Shown here: positions 1-8,682 of the stretch, piece after piece
Layout: every line of letters begins with the position of its first letter
How positions within the stretch are numbered: position 1 is the first letter of the stretch
From: JAOTVV01 sp039591075
GTDB taxonomy: Bacteria > Gemmatimonadota > Gemmatimonadetes > Gemmatimonadales > GWC2-71-9
NCBI GenBank assembly: GCA_039591075.1
Contig: JBDHEI010000017.1
Location: 1 to 46,631, forward strand
Length of the DNA: 46,631 nt
Reading direction: 5' to 3'
Made by a program: the position numbers and the translations under genes
Notes under the pieces: model-generated
What the model was told of the DNA's origin: nothing
The model's input: only the letters and a program-made list of their open reading frames with translations
Databases searched by the model: none

Positions 1-1
1 G

Positions 2-271
2 ATCACCGTCGACGACCCGCGTGAATCCCACCTCCCCATGGCAGGATGGGTGGACCTCGAGGACGCCGAAACCGGGGCGACCGCCCTGGTCGAGACATCG
101 CATGCCCCGACCCGCCTGGCGCTGGCGATCGCCGCCGAGGAGACCCGTCTCAATCGGGCCCGCGCTTTCAAGCGTGCGCGCGTCGACCATATCGCACTTC
201 GCACCGATCGCCCGTATGCCGAAGCACTTCACAAGGCATTCGCGGAGCGGGCCCGGCGCCTGCGACGGTGA
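2..271 (+). CDS. DUF58 domain protein, C-terminal fragment (5' end outside window)
   Basis: An open frame enters from the left edge and ends at the TGA at 269-271, giving 89 residues. It begins with the segment ITVDDPRESHLP and continues to DAETG, which resembles the end of DUF58 proteins, where a conserved D-P-R-E...LP stretch precedes a short beta/alpha tail. DUF58 proteins are VWA-like membrane-linked proteins that usually sit between a MoxR AAA+ ATPase gene and bat genes. That fits here, because BatA follows two genes downstream. The stop overlaps the next start (ATGA at 271). The basic C-terminus ends in a run of arginines. Family assignment rests on a short fragment plus context; a moxR gene is expected upstream but is not visible. 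Confidence 0.75.
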   Translation: MTVDDPRESHLPMAGWVDLEDAETGATALVETSHAPTRLALAIAAEETRLNRARAFKRARVDHIALRTDRPYAEALHKAFAERARRLRR

Positions 272-1098
272 TGCTTCCGGTCCTGCTCCTGGTGGTCCAG
301 GCGTCGGCCTGGACGGTGACGCCCACCCGGCCCACCGTAGGCGATACCGTGGTCATCAGTCGACGCGTCAGTGTGCCGGCGGGCACCGGCGCCCAGGTCC
401 CGCTGCTCGAATCGAGCGCGCTCCTCACTCCCCTCGCTCCGCCACGCTGGTCGGTCTCGGAAGGCAGCCTTGAGGTCGCGTACACGGTGGCACTGTTCGA
501 GTCCGGTCGGCACACCATCGCTTTGCCCGATGTGGTCCTCGTGGATGCGGGTGGACGGCGGGAAGTCCTCGGTGGCGGGACGGTCGTCGTCGACGTGGCG
601 TCGGTGCTTGTGGAACCCGAGACCGCCGAGCCCAGGCCGTCGCTCGGACCCCTCGCACACACCCGCGTGACACCGATCCCGCTGATCGCATCGGTGCTCA
701 TCGTGCTTGCGGCTCTCATCATGTGGGTGGGCGGGCGCCGCCGGACCGGCCCGCGGCCGTTGCCGTTCGGCGTAGAAGGCGAGGCGGTGGCACCAGCCAT
801 CGACGCGTGGGTGGCCGCCGGTGAGTCGCGGGCGGTCGCTGCGGTTGTGGCCAACCGGCTGCGGGATGCGCTCGCCCGACTGATTCCCGAAGCGGGTCGG
901 CACCTCCATGCGGGGGAGTGCATTCGCGTCGTGGAGGAGCGAAACCTCGGCGAGGTCGGGCGTGAGTTGACCGACGTGATCCGCGCCTTGGAGCGCGCGC
1001 GGTTCTCTCCGGCTGCACCGGCCGACGTGCTCGAGGTGGTCGACGATGCCGAGCGCGTGCTACAGGCGCTGCAATCGGCAGTGGCGCCGAGGCCGTGA
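271..1098 (+). CDS. BatD-like small membrane protein of the Bat operon
   Basis: This encodes 275 residues, with the ATG overlapping the preceding stop by one base. A hydrophobic N-terminus (1-14) looks like a signal peptide. A beta-rich periplasmic-type domain follows (about 15-125), then one membrane helix (about 134-153) and a helical, charged cytoplasmic tail. The order (secreted beta domain, helix, helical tail) matches proteins often annotated DUF4381 or BatD-like near moxR/DUF58/VWA genes. The tail contains LRDALARLIPEAGRHLHAG, closely similar to a segment in the downstream BatD protein (LRSALASLVPDAHLRAG), so I infer the two share a module. It probably sits in the same membrane complex as BatA and BatB. 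Exact function is unknown. Confidence 0.7.
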   Translation: MLPVLLLVVQASAWTVTPTRPTVGDTVVISRRVSVPAGTGAQVPLLESSALLTPLAPPRWSVSEGSLEVAYTVALFESGRHTIALPDVVLVDAGGRREVLGGGTVVVDVASVLVEPETAEPRPSLGPLAHTRVTPIPLIASVLIVLAALIMWVGGRRRTGPRPLPFGVEGEAVAPAIDAWVAAGESRAVAAVVANRLRDALARLIPEAGRHLHAGECIRVVEERNLGEVGRELTDVIRALERARFSPAAPADVLEVVDDAERVLQALQSAVAPRP

Positions 1099-2075
1099 TG
1101 TTCGCCCGGCCCTTCCTCCTCGTGCTGCTCGCGGCCCTTCCGGTGTGGTGGTGGCTCCGAAGCAGGCGGCGTCAACCAAGCGTGCCCTACAGTGACGTGA
1201 CCCAGGTGACACAGATCGGATCACGGCGACGCTGGCTGGCGGAGCTGCCGGTGGGGCTCCGTTCGCTCGCCCTCGTGGCGTGGATCATCGCGGCCGCAGG
1301 TCCGCGAGCAGGTGATGCCGCCGACGAAACGACAAGCGCAGGGATCGACATCGTGATGGCGGTTGACATCTCGAGCAGCATGCTGGCCGAAGACTTCCTG
1401 CCGTCGAACCGTCTCGATGTGGCCAAGGAGCAATCCGTGGCCTTCATCGACGGCCGGACATTCGATCGGATCGGGCTGGTCGTCTTCGCCGGCGAGGCGC
1501 TCACCCGCGTGCCGATCACCGTGGACTACGACGTGCTGCGGGCCGCCGTGCGGAGCGTCGGTGTCGGAGAACTGGAAGACGGGACGGCGATCGGGACGGC
1601 CATCGCGACTGCCGCCAACCGACTGCGGCGCTCACCGGGGGCGTCCAAGGTCATGGTCCTCCTGACCGACGGGGAGAACACCCGCGGGGTCCTGGACCCG
1701 CGGACGGCCGCCGAAGCCGCGGCCGCGTTCGGAATCCGGATCTACACCATCGGAGTCGGCACCGAGGGCGAGGCCCGTATGCCGATTGGACGGGGGGTCC
1801 AGGGCCAGCTCCGCTATCAGACTCTGCCAGTGCGACTGGACGAGCCGCTGCTACGTGATATCGCGCAACTCACGGGAGGACGATATTTCCGGGCGACCGA
1901 TCCGGAGGCGTTGAGCCGCATCTTTGGGCAGATCGACCGCCTCGAGAAGACGCCGGTCGTCGTGACCCGATACGCCCACTTCGAGGAGGGCTTCCGGTTG
2001 CCCCTCATCATCGGGCTCGGAGCGCTGACGCTCGAGCTGCTCGTGGCCGCAACGGTGGTCGTGAGGGTACCGTGA
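1098..2075 (+). CDS. batA: BatA, VWA-domain membrane protein (aerotolerance operon)
   Basis: This protein has 325 residues. Two membrane helices lie near the N-terminus (about 2-20 and 50-68), followed by a von Willebrand A domain and a C-terminal helix (about 300-322). The VWA domain carries a complete MIDAS metal site: D-I-S-S-S at residues 90-94, a conserved Thr in EDGTAIGTA, and the Asp of LLTDGEN. This helix-helix-VWA-helix layout is characteristic of BatA. Bat proteins were named from Bacteroides aerotolerance and are thought to form a membrane complex working with MoxR ATPases; the precise role is unsettled. A GTG three bases upstream (1095) is also possible, but the ATG at 1098 gives the usual one-base TGATG overlap with the gene before. 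Confidence 0.88.
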   Translation: MFARPFLLVLLAALPVWWWLRSRRRQPSVPYSDVTQVTQIGSRRRWLAELPVGLRSLALVAWIIAAAGPRAGDAADETTSAGIDIVMAVDISSSMLAEDFLPSNRLDVAKEQSVAFIDGRTFDRIGLVVFAGEALTRVPITVDYDVLRAAVRSVGVGELEDGTAIGTAIATAANRLRRSPGASKVMVLLTDGENTRGVLDPRTAAEAAAAFGIRIYTIGVGTEGEARMPIGRGVQGQLRYQTLPVRLDEPLLRDIAQLTGGRYFRATDPEALSRIFGQIDRLEKTPVVVTRYAHFEEGFRLPLIIGLGALTLELLVAATVVVRVP

Positions 2076-3691
2076 TCCGCTTTGACGACCCGCTGATTCT
2101 GTGGCTGGCCCCGCTGGGTGCCGCCTTCGTTCTTGGGCTGGCGATCTGGGCGCGAGCGGTCCGCGTTCGCCACGCTCGGCGTTGGTCTCGAGCACTGTGG
2201 CGCCGGTCCGCCCGCGTGGGCCGGTACGGGGCCGTGCTGCTCGCGCTCGCCGCGGGAACGGTTGTGATCGGCGTTGCCGGACCACGCTGGGGCAGCCAGG
2301 TCGTCACGACGGAGTCGAAGGCGCTCAACGTGGTGCTGGCGGTCGACGTGTCCCGCTCGATGCTGGCCGAAGACATGAGTCCATCCCGGCTGGAGCGCGC
2401 GAAGGAACAGGCTCGCCGCCTCGTGTACCAGCTTCGCGGAGATCGAATCGGCCTGGTCGCGTTCGCCGGTCAGAGCTTTATCCTCTCTCCCCTCACGGTC
2501 GACGCCGGAGCGCTCAATCTGCTGATCGATGCGCTCGATCCCGATCTCACGAGTGCCGGCGGTACGGAGCTCGCCCGCGTCCTGGTACAAGGCCGCGATC
2601 TGCTCTTCCCGGGCGAGCCAGTGGCGGATCGCGTGCTGATCGTTTTCACCGACGGAGAGGCACACGATTCCCTGCCGACCGTCCGCTCGGCGGCGCAACG
2701 TCTGCGGCGGGACGGTGTGCGGCTGGTGCTTGTCGCTCAGGGTGGTCAAGAGCCCGTGACTATCCCCGTGAGAGATTCGGACGGCACGATGATCGGTCCC
2801 CAGCGAGATCCAGCTGGTGAGATCGTTCGGACGTCACGTCGGAGCGACCTGTTGGAAGCGATCGCCGATGAGGCGCACGGCGTCGTCGTTCCCGCCGAAC
2901 TGGGAGATCAGGCCGGCGCCGTCCGTGACTTGATCGAGGGCTACAAGCGGTCACCGCAGGCGACGTCCACGGCGGATCAAGACATCTCTCGGGCGTGGAT
3001 CCTGGCGCTCGTTGCCGCGGTCTTGCTCTTCGGGCACACGGTCACCAGACGCTCGATGGCCTTGGCGGCCCTGGTGCTCAGTGTGGGCGGGGGGCGCCAG
3101 CTCGTGGCACAGGGACCCGTCAACGCAGCCGACCAAGCGTGGAGTGCCGGTGACGTCCGGCGCGCGGCCGAGTTGTACCTGGAACAGGTGCGGTCGGCCA
3201 AAGGCGGTGAGCGGGCGTGGTTCAATCTCGGGACGGCGGCGATGGCGCTCGGCGATACCGCAACGGCGAGTCAGGCGCTCGATCGGGTCGCGCGGTCCTT
3301 GGATCCCGATCTCCGGTTCCGGGCGCTCTACAATCTCGGACTGCTCGCACTGCGTGCGGGACTTCGCGATCCGGCTGCCAGAGAGGAACAGATGGCGATC
3401 GCACGGCAGCGATACCGCGAGGCGCTGCTGCTCAGGCCCCATGACCGTGATGCGAAGTGGAATCTCGAACTGGCTGTGCGGATGACACCTCCACCCGCCG
3501 CTGGTGGTGGATCGGGACCGACCAGCGGGGGTGGTGGCGGTGGGGAGGCGGAGGAGGCGCCGGCGGCGCTTTCTCCTGGCCAAGCCGAACAGATTCTGAA
3601 CTCGATGGCCGAGGAAGAACGGCGCACGATCCTCGATCGCAATCGGCGACGGCAGCAGGGACGCGAGGTGCGCGGATGGCGGGACTGGTAG
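2072..3691 (+). CDS. batB: BatB-BatC fusion: VWA domain plus TPR region
   Basis: This protein has 539 residues and starts at a GTG in a GTGA overlap with batA. Residues 1-75 hold two membrane helices. A VWA domain follows with MIDAS residues D-V-S-R-S from residue 92, T in SAGGTEL, and D in FTDGEAH. A helix near 304-325 closes the BatB part. A second hydrophobic stretch (about 328-348) ending in ...LVAQ looks like a former BatC signal peptide. It leads into TPR-like repeats (about 350-470), including WFNLGTAAMALGDTATA and YNLGLLALRAG, then a Gly-rich linker and a charged tail. BatB and BatC are usually separate genes, so this is a natural fusion. The Gly-rich linker could be mistaken for a frameshift, but the frame is continuous. 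Confidence 0.87.
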   Translation: MIRFDDPLILWLAPLGAAFVLGLAIWARAVRVRHARRWSRALWRRSARVGRYGAVLLALAAGTVVIGVAGPRWGSQVVTTESKALNVVLAVDVSRSMLAEDMSPSRLERAKEQARRLVYQLRGDRIGLVAFAGQSFILSPLTVDAGALNLLIDALDPDLTSAGGTELARVLVQGRDLLFPGEPVADRVLIVFTDGEAHDSLPTVRSAAQRLRRDGVRLVLVAQGGQEPVTIPVRDSDGTMIGPQRDPAGEIVRTSRRSDLLEAIADEAHGVVVPAELGDQAGAVRDLIEGYKRSPQATSTADQDISRAWILALVAAVLLFGHTVTRRSMALAALVLSVGGGRQLVAQGPVNAADQAWSAGDVRRAAELYLEQVRSAKGGERAWFNLGTAAMALGDTATASQALDRVARSLDPDLRFRALYNLGLLALRAGLRDPAAREEQMAIARQRYREALLLRPHDRDAKWNLELAVRMTPPPAAGGGSGPTSGGGGGGEAEEAPAALSPGQAEQILNSMAEEERRTILDRNRRRQQGREVRGWRDW

Positions 3692-6030
3692 GCGCCGTCC
3701 TGCTTGCGGTCTTGGCGCAAGCTCAGGTCCCCACCGTTTCGGTGGCGGTGGACCGGCTTGCGCTCTCCATCGGCGAGACCCTGGTAGTCACAATCACGGC
3801 CGCCGGAGTGGCGGGTGCACCGTTGGAGATCGTCGAAGCCGGGCTGGACGGATTCTCGGTGGTGAATCGACGAGACCGGACGCGGGTGACGACCGAGCAG
3901 GGCATCGCGGTGCGCACGACCCTCCGGGAGCTGACGCTGCGCGCAGAACGGTCCGGCTCTCACTCCCTCGGGCCATTCCGCGTATCGCAGCTTGGCGGCA
4001 GTGCCGCCACGGACCCGGTGGTGATCCAGGTCGCCGGTCCCGCAGCCGCTTCGACGATCACATTGTCACCGCGTGTGCGCTCCTTGGTCGACCGCGTGCC
4101 GCCGCCGGCCTTGTCCGATTCGGAGGACGTTGGCCTGACCGCGACCGTCGTCCCTGAGTCGGCACAGGTCGGGCAGCAGATCGACGTCCTGATCGTTGCC
4201 TGGTTCCCAAGATCGATTCGGAATCGGTTGCGGTCCCCACCGATCCTTCGTGCCCCGAACGTCCGCGGCTCCTGGACGTACCCCGAAACCGACCCGGTAG
4301 CCGTTGTTGCTGGTCGTCGTGTCGGGCGGGTGATCTACGATCTGTTCGTGTTGCACCAAGTGGTATTCCCACTCACGCCGGGCGCACTGCTGGTGGAACC
4401 GGCTGTGGGGGCCTATTCGCTGCCAATATCGGGCTCGTTCCTGGCTCGTGAGCTTCGTCAGGAGGAGCGGACCGAGGCCGTGACCGTGCCAGTGGCTCCG
4501 CTGCCGTCGCCACCGGCGGGGGTGACGTTTACAGGCGCCGTGGGTCGAAAGCTCACGGTCCGCGCAACGGCATCCAGCAGAGAGGTCCGGCTCGGTGATG
4601 CAGCGACGGTGATCGTGGAGGTGGAGGGGATTGGGAACGTATCGCTGTGGCCGGAGCCGGAGCTTCGATGGCCCGCGGGGGTCCAGGCCTACCAACAACG
4701 CGTCACGATCGAGCCTCGCTCGACGGACGGTATCATCGGCGGCACCAAGCGCTATGAGTACCTGATCGTTCCCGACTCCGCCGGCGCCCACCGCCTTCCG
4801 GCCCCCGGCCTGACCTACTGGGATGGAGCCCAACAACGTTTCCGCACGGTCGCGGCAGAGGCGATCGAGTTTGTGACGCCCGGCGGTGCGGGACGAGTGG
4901 CGCCGGTTCGCATGGTTCCGGCCCTTATGCGATCACCGCGCGTGCCCTCGATCGACAGACTTGTCCGCGCGATACCGTGGTGGGCGTGGGGAGTCTTCGT
5001 GGTGCTCCCACCGCTGCTCGTGCTGGGGCGGCTTCCCGGCACGCGCGCGAAAGTCCGGAGTCTGCGGCCGCGGCGAATCCAGGAGCCGGCTGCCGGTACC
5101 CTCGTGACGCTCGAAGCCGATTTGCGGTCGGCGCTGGCGTCGCTGGTTCCTGACGCGCACCTACGAGCGGGAGACGACCTGGCCGCTGCCTTGCGTGCCG
5201 CGGGTACGGAGGACTCCCTCGCGGCGCATGCGGCTCGGCTCCGGGACCGACTGCGGCTCGCGCTGTACGGCCCGGACGGGACGTCCGACGCCGATGAGCT
5301 CCGGGCCGAAGGAAAGGAGGTTCTCCGAGCCCTTGCTGGAGAATCACAAGCTCCCCACGCCGGGCTGATCGGCATCGGTGTCATGCTCCTGTTGGTCGCG
5401 GCTCCGGCGCCGCCCCTCGCCGTGCAGGCCCCGGAGCAATTGTGGGAAACGGGCGCCGTGCGACTGGTCGTGGACAGCTTCGCTGGGCGAGTCCGCACGG
5501 AGCCCGGTGTGGCGGCGCACTGGTTCAATCTCGGCACGGCGTGGGGGCGTCTCGGTGAAGAGGCGCGCGCCCGCGCGGCATGGCACCGAGCCGCGCGGTT
5601 GGCACCGCGCAACGACCGCATCCGGGAAGCCCTCGCATCGTTGCCGCCGACGGACTCCTACACACGGGCGTATCTCTGGACGTCGATCGTGACACCGGCT
5701 GAAGCCCTGGTGGTGGCCGGCACCTGCTGGCTGCTCGCGTGGCTCCTGTTGGCCGCGCCGAGCCGACGCCGCTACGGGATCGTGCTGTTGGCGATCGCGG
5801 CACTAGCGGCGGGGTATGGGCTGTATGCCGAGACCAGGTACCGAGAGCCGGTGGCGTTTGTCCTCCACGCGACACCGCTACGCGCCGCTCCGTACGGGCC
5901 CGCAGCAGCCAACCTGGACCTGCTGCCGGGGCTTGCGGTACGGGTTCGGCGATCACGCGGCGCATGGCACCTCGTGGAGCACGGGGGGGCGCGCGGATGG
6001 GTCCTGCGTTGGGAGGTTGTGAGGCTCTGA
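3676..6030 (+). CDS. batD: BatD-BatE fusion: beta-rich oxygen-tolerance protein with TPR and SH3 tail
   Basis: This protein has 784 residues. The chosen ATG gives a clean signal peptide (MAGLVGAVLLAVLAQAQ) and overlaps batBC by 16 bases; the open frame extends further upstream but without sense. Residues 20-420 form repeated beta domains typical of BatD. A membrane helix lies near 432-452, followed by a helical cytoplasmic module (about 465-560) like that of the small protein at 271-1098. A second hydrophobic segment (about 563-580) leads to a TPR unit with HWFNLGTAWGRLG. Two further helices (about 670-718) precede a C-terminal SH3-like segment ending GWVLRWEVVRL. TPR plus SH3 is the BatE layout, so BatD and BatE appear fused. 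Function in the Bat complex is inferred from family. Confidence 0.85.
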   Translation: MAGLVGAVLLAVLAQAQVPTVSVAVDRLALSIGETLVVTITAAGVAGAPLEIVEAGLDGFSVVNRRDRTRVTTEQGIAVRTTLRELTLRAERSGSHSLGPFRVSQLGGSAATDPVVIQVAGPAAASTITLSPRVRSLVDRVPPPALSDSEDVGLTATVVPESAQVGQQIDVLIVAWFPRSIRNRLRSPPILRAPNVRGSWTYPETDPVAVVAGRRVGRVIYDLFVLHQVVFPLTPGALLVEPAVGAYSLPISGSFLARELRQEERTEAVTVPVAPLPSPPAGVTFTGAVGRKLTVRATASSREVRLGDAATVIVEVEGIGNVSLWPEPELRWPAGVQAYQQRVTIEPRSTDGIIGGTKRYEYLIVPDSAGAHRLPAPGLTYWDGAQQRFRTVAAEAIEFVTPGGAGRVAPVRMVPALMRSPRVPSIDRLVRAIPWWAWGVFVVLPPLLVLGRLPGTRAKVRSLRPRRIQEPAAGTLVTLEADLRSALASLVPDAHLRAGDDLAAALRAAGTEDSLAAHAARLRDRLRLALYGPDGTSDADELRAEGKEVLRALAGESQAPHAGLIGIGVMLLLVAAPAPPLAVQAPEQLWETGAVRLVVDSFAGRVRTEPGVAAHWFNLGTAWGRLGEEARARAAWHRAARLAPRNDRIREALASLPPTDSYTRAYLWTSIVTPAEALVVAGTCWLLAWLLLAAPSRRRYGIVLLAIAALAAGYGLYAETRYREPVAFVLHATPLRAAPYGPAAANLDLLPGLAVRVRRSRGAWHLVEHGGARGWVLRWEVVRL

Positions 6031-7772
6031 TGGGGCTGATCGTCGTTCTTCCCAGTACCGTGACCGATCAAATCGCCGCCGGCGAGGTCGTGGAACGACC
6101 GGCCTCGGTCGTCAAGGAGCTGGTCGAGAACGGGTTGGACGCCGGAGCGACGACCATAACCGTCGAGCTCGAAGACGGCGGGAAGGAACTCATCAGGGTG
6201 AGCGACGACGGGATCGGCATGGATCGCGAGGACGCTCTGCTGGCGGTAGAGCGGCACGCCACGAGCAAGATCCGGTCGACGACGGACCTGATTGGCGTTC
6301 CGACGTACGGGTTCCGCGGCGAGGCACTCTCCTCGGTCGCCTCCGTGAGCCGGTTCGAGATGGAAACGGCGTCGGCGGGAAGCAAACCCGAGGGCAGCGG
6401 GGAGGGAACTAGAGTTCGTGTGCGGGCGGGGCGCTTGGAAGGCTCGGAGACCATCTCGCGGACGCGCGGAACGACCGTGACGGTGCGGCGCCTGTTCGCC
6501 AACGTTCCCGCCAGGCGGAAATTCTTGCGAGCGGCGCGGAGCGAGACGCGAGCGGTAACCGAAGCCGTCGGTCTCTTGGCGTTGGCCAAGCTGGATGTGG
6601 CGTTCACCGTCATGAGCGACGGGCGCAAATTGCTCGACGCGCCGCGGGTTGCCAATCCCGGACAGCGCATTGCCGATTTGTTCGGTCGGGCCCTCGCCGC
6701 ACAACTCGTCCCTGTCGACTTCCACGAGGGCTACATCACCGTCCGCGGGTTCGTGCAACGGCCGGCCGAGGCGCGCGCCGCCGGACGGCGCGCGTGCCTG
6801 TTTGTGAACGGACGCCCGTTTCGGGATCCGTTTCTGGTGCGTGCTGCGGAGGGGGGCTTCCGCGCGACAATCGCTCCGGGCATGCGGCCGTCGATGATTC
6901 TCTCCATTGTGGTTCCCGGCGATCGGGTCGATGTCAACGCGCACCCGACTAAGTTGGAAGTCCGGTTCCGCGACAAGATGCTCGTGGAGCGGGCGGTGGA
7001 GGAGGCCGTGCGTGCCAGCCTCGGCTCGCTCACCGCAGCTGCGACGGTGCAGGGTCCCGGTGACTCGTCTGCCGGTGATTGGCAGGGAGAGGGTGGGTGG
7101 ACGAGCGGGGGAGCGGCATCCGACCGAGCCGGTGACGGGGCCGTCGCGCTGACCGGTTCGTTGTTCCAGAGTGAGGCGGGTGGCCCACTGGACATGGTCA
7201 ACGGGACGCGCGCCCTCCTTCAGGTGTTCGACACCTATATCGTGTTCGAGACGCCGGCCGGGCTTACCATCGTCGATCAGCATTCGGCCCACGAGCGCAT
7301 TCTGTACGAGCAGGCCATGGCACACTTGGAGGGGCGGGGGGCCGCTGGCCAACGTCTGCTCCTACCCCTGACGCTCGATCTGGCCAGGGAGGAGCTGGAT
7401 GCGGTGGAGCAGCACGGGGCGCTGCTCTCCGCCGTGGGGTTCGAGGTCGAGCCGTTCGGTGGGGCCTCGGTGGTCGTGCACGCGGTGCCGAACCCCCATC
7501 CCAGGTTCGACGCCCGGCGGTGTTTCGAAGAGCTCGTGGCGGATCTCGCCAGGGACAGGCTGAGCGGCCTCCCGAATCGGATGGAGCGGTTCGCCGCGAA
7601 TTACGGATGTCGCGCGGCGGTCAAGGCGGGACATCGGCTTGAGCCAATGGAGATACGCGATCTTCTGCGGCGGCTCTTCGCCTGCAAACTCCCGCCCCAC
7701 GACGTTCACGGGCGGCCCACTATCGTGCAGCTCCCTAAGAGCGAACTGGAACGGCGCTTTGGCCGCGCGTAA
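6030..7772 (+). CDS. mutL: DNA mismatch repair protein MutL
   Basis: This protein has 580 residues; its ATG overlaps the batD stop by one base. It couples mismatch recognition by MutS to downstream repair. The N-terminal GHKL ATPase is clear: IAAGEVVERPASVVKELVEN, the DDGIGM motif, the GFRGEAL lid motif and the usual transducer region. The C-terminal dimer domain carries an endonuclease-type motif, DQHSAHERILYE (from D416), that is the DQHA(x)2E(x)4E pattern with Ser for Ala. Two further metal-site motifs are altered: GCR (C527) is kept, but the usual C-P-H-G-R-P reads D-V-H-G-R-P (D558-P563). It is therefore probably a nicking MutL with an Asp in place of one Cys ligand. No mutS is in the window. 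Confidence 0.95.
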   Translation: MGLIVVLPSTVTDQIAAGEVVERPASVVKELVENGLDAGATTITVELEDGGKELIRVSDDGIGMDREDALLAVERHATSKIRSTTDLIGVPTYGFRGEALSSVASVSRFEMETASAGSKPEGSGEGTRVRVRAGRLEGSETISRTRGTTVTVRRLFANVPARRKFLRAARSETRAVTEAVGLLALAKLDVAFTVMSDGRKLLDAPRVANPGQRIADLFGRALAAQLVPVDFHEGYITVRGFVQRPAEARAAGRRACLFVNGRPFRDPFLVRAAEGGFRATIAPGMRPSMILSIVVPGDRVDVNAHPTKLEVRFRDKMLVERAVEEAVRASLGSLTAAATVQGPGDSSAGDWQGEGGWTSGGAASDRAGDGAVALTGSLFQSEAGGPLDMVNGTRALLQVFDTYIVFETPAGLTIVDQHSAHERILYEQAMAHLEGRGAAGQRLLLPLTLDLAREELDAVEQHGALLSAVGFEVEPFGGASVVVHAVPNPHPRFDARRCFEELVADLARDRLSGLPNRMERFAANYGCRAAVKAGHRLEPMEIRDLLRRLFACKLPPHDVHGRPTIVQLPKSELERRFGRA

Positions 7773-8682
7773 GCCTCTCGTGCCGGTGATCGTCGGTCCG
7801 ACGGCTGTCGGCAAGACGGCAGTGGCCTTGGCGCTTCGACATCACTGGTCGCTCGTAGTTGTTTCTGCGGACTCGCGGCAGGTCTACCGCCGGCTCAACA
7901 TCGGCACCGCCAAGCCCAGCGATGAGAAGCGCCGGCTCGTGCCCCATCTCGGCCTGGACATCATCGAACCGGGAGAGCGGTACAGTGCTGGACGGTTCGC
8001 GCGGGACGCCGCAGTCTGGCTCGGCGAGGTGCCAGCGGAACACCAGCCGGTCATAGTGGGGGGAACCGGATTCTACATTCGAGCGTTGGCCGACGGGCTC
8101 TTCCGCGAACCCCCGATCGACGGTGCACGCCGTGACCGGTTCCGGCAGTGGGCGCGGTCAGCCTCCGAGCTCGGCGTGTGGGCGGCGCGCCTCGATCCCG
8201 GATACCGGGGCGGGGGGAGGCAGCGAGCGGCGCGAGCGGTTGAGGTTGGGCTGCTCACCGGACGACCGCTCTCGTGGTGGCAGACCCAAGCAAAGGCGCA
8301 GGGGATCATGCGCCCGTGGTACGTGCGCCTGACGCTCCCGCGGGCTGTCTTGCGGCGTCGCATCGACGGGAGAGTGAAGCGTATGCTCCGCGATGGTCTG
8401 ATCGAGGAGGTACGGGGACTGCTCGCCGAGGGGGTGCCAAGAGACGCGCCGGGCTTGGACGGTGTCGGGTACCGCGAGGTGGTGCAGTACCTTCGGGGCG
8501 ACCTCAGTCGTGAGGCGCTGCCAGACGCGATCGCGTCCGCCACACGCCGCTACGCTAAGCGCCAGGAGACGTGGTTCCGACACCAACTCATCGGGCACGC
8601 CGTCATTACGTTGGATGCAACCGACGATTCAGAGCTCCTCGCATCGCGCGTCGCCGAGCTCTGGGAGGAGCGAAAAACCTAG
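7759..8682 (+). CDS. miaA: tRNA dimethylallyltransferase MiaA
   Basis: This protein has 307 residues from a TTG start that overlaps mutL by 14 bases; a GTG at 7780 is an alternative that would trim seven residues. No strong Shine-Dalgarno supports either. MiaA transfers a dimethylallyl group to the N6 of A37 in tRNAs that read UNN codons. Motifs seen are the P-loop GPTAVGKT (residues 13-20), the DSRQVYRRLNIGTAKPS substrate loop, the GGTGFYIRAL motif and DGVGYREV near the C-terminal third. Length agrees with the family (about 300-316). Placement directly after mutL is the common mutL-miaA pairing. Confidence 0.95.
   Translation: MAARKPLVPVIVGPTAVGKTAVALALRHHWSLVVVSADSRQVYRRLNIGTAKPSDEKRRLVPHLGLDIIEPGERYSAGRFARDAAVWLGEVPAEHQPVIVGGTGFYIRALADGLFREPPIDGARRDRFRQWARSASELGVWAARLDPGYRGGGRQRAARAVEVGLLTGRPLSWWQTQAKAQGIMRPWYVRLTLPRAVLRRRIDGRVKRMLRDGLIEEVRGLLAEGVPRDAPGLDGVGYREVVQYLRGDLSREALPDAIASATRRYAKRQETWFRHQLIGHAVITLDATDDSELLASRVAELWEERKT

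Noticed and set aside
3490..3570. Run of Gly codons in batBC that might mark a frameshift or assembly error
   Set aside because: The frame is open across the run and both flanks are coherent (TPR before, conserved charged tail after), so it reads as a flexible linker.
5772..7352. Minus-strand open frame of about 526 codons opposite mutL
   Set aside because: It is a mirror of the mutL reading frame; the product is rich in Arg, His and Pro and matches no family I recognise.
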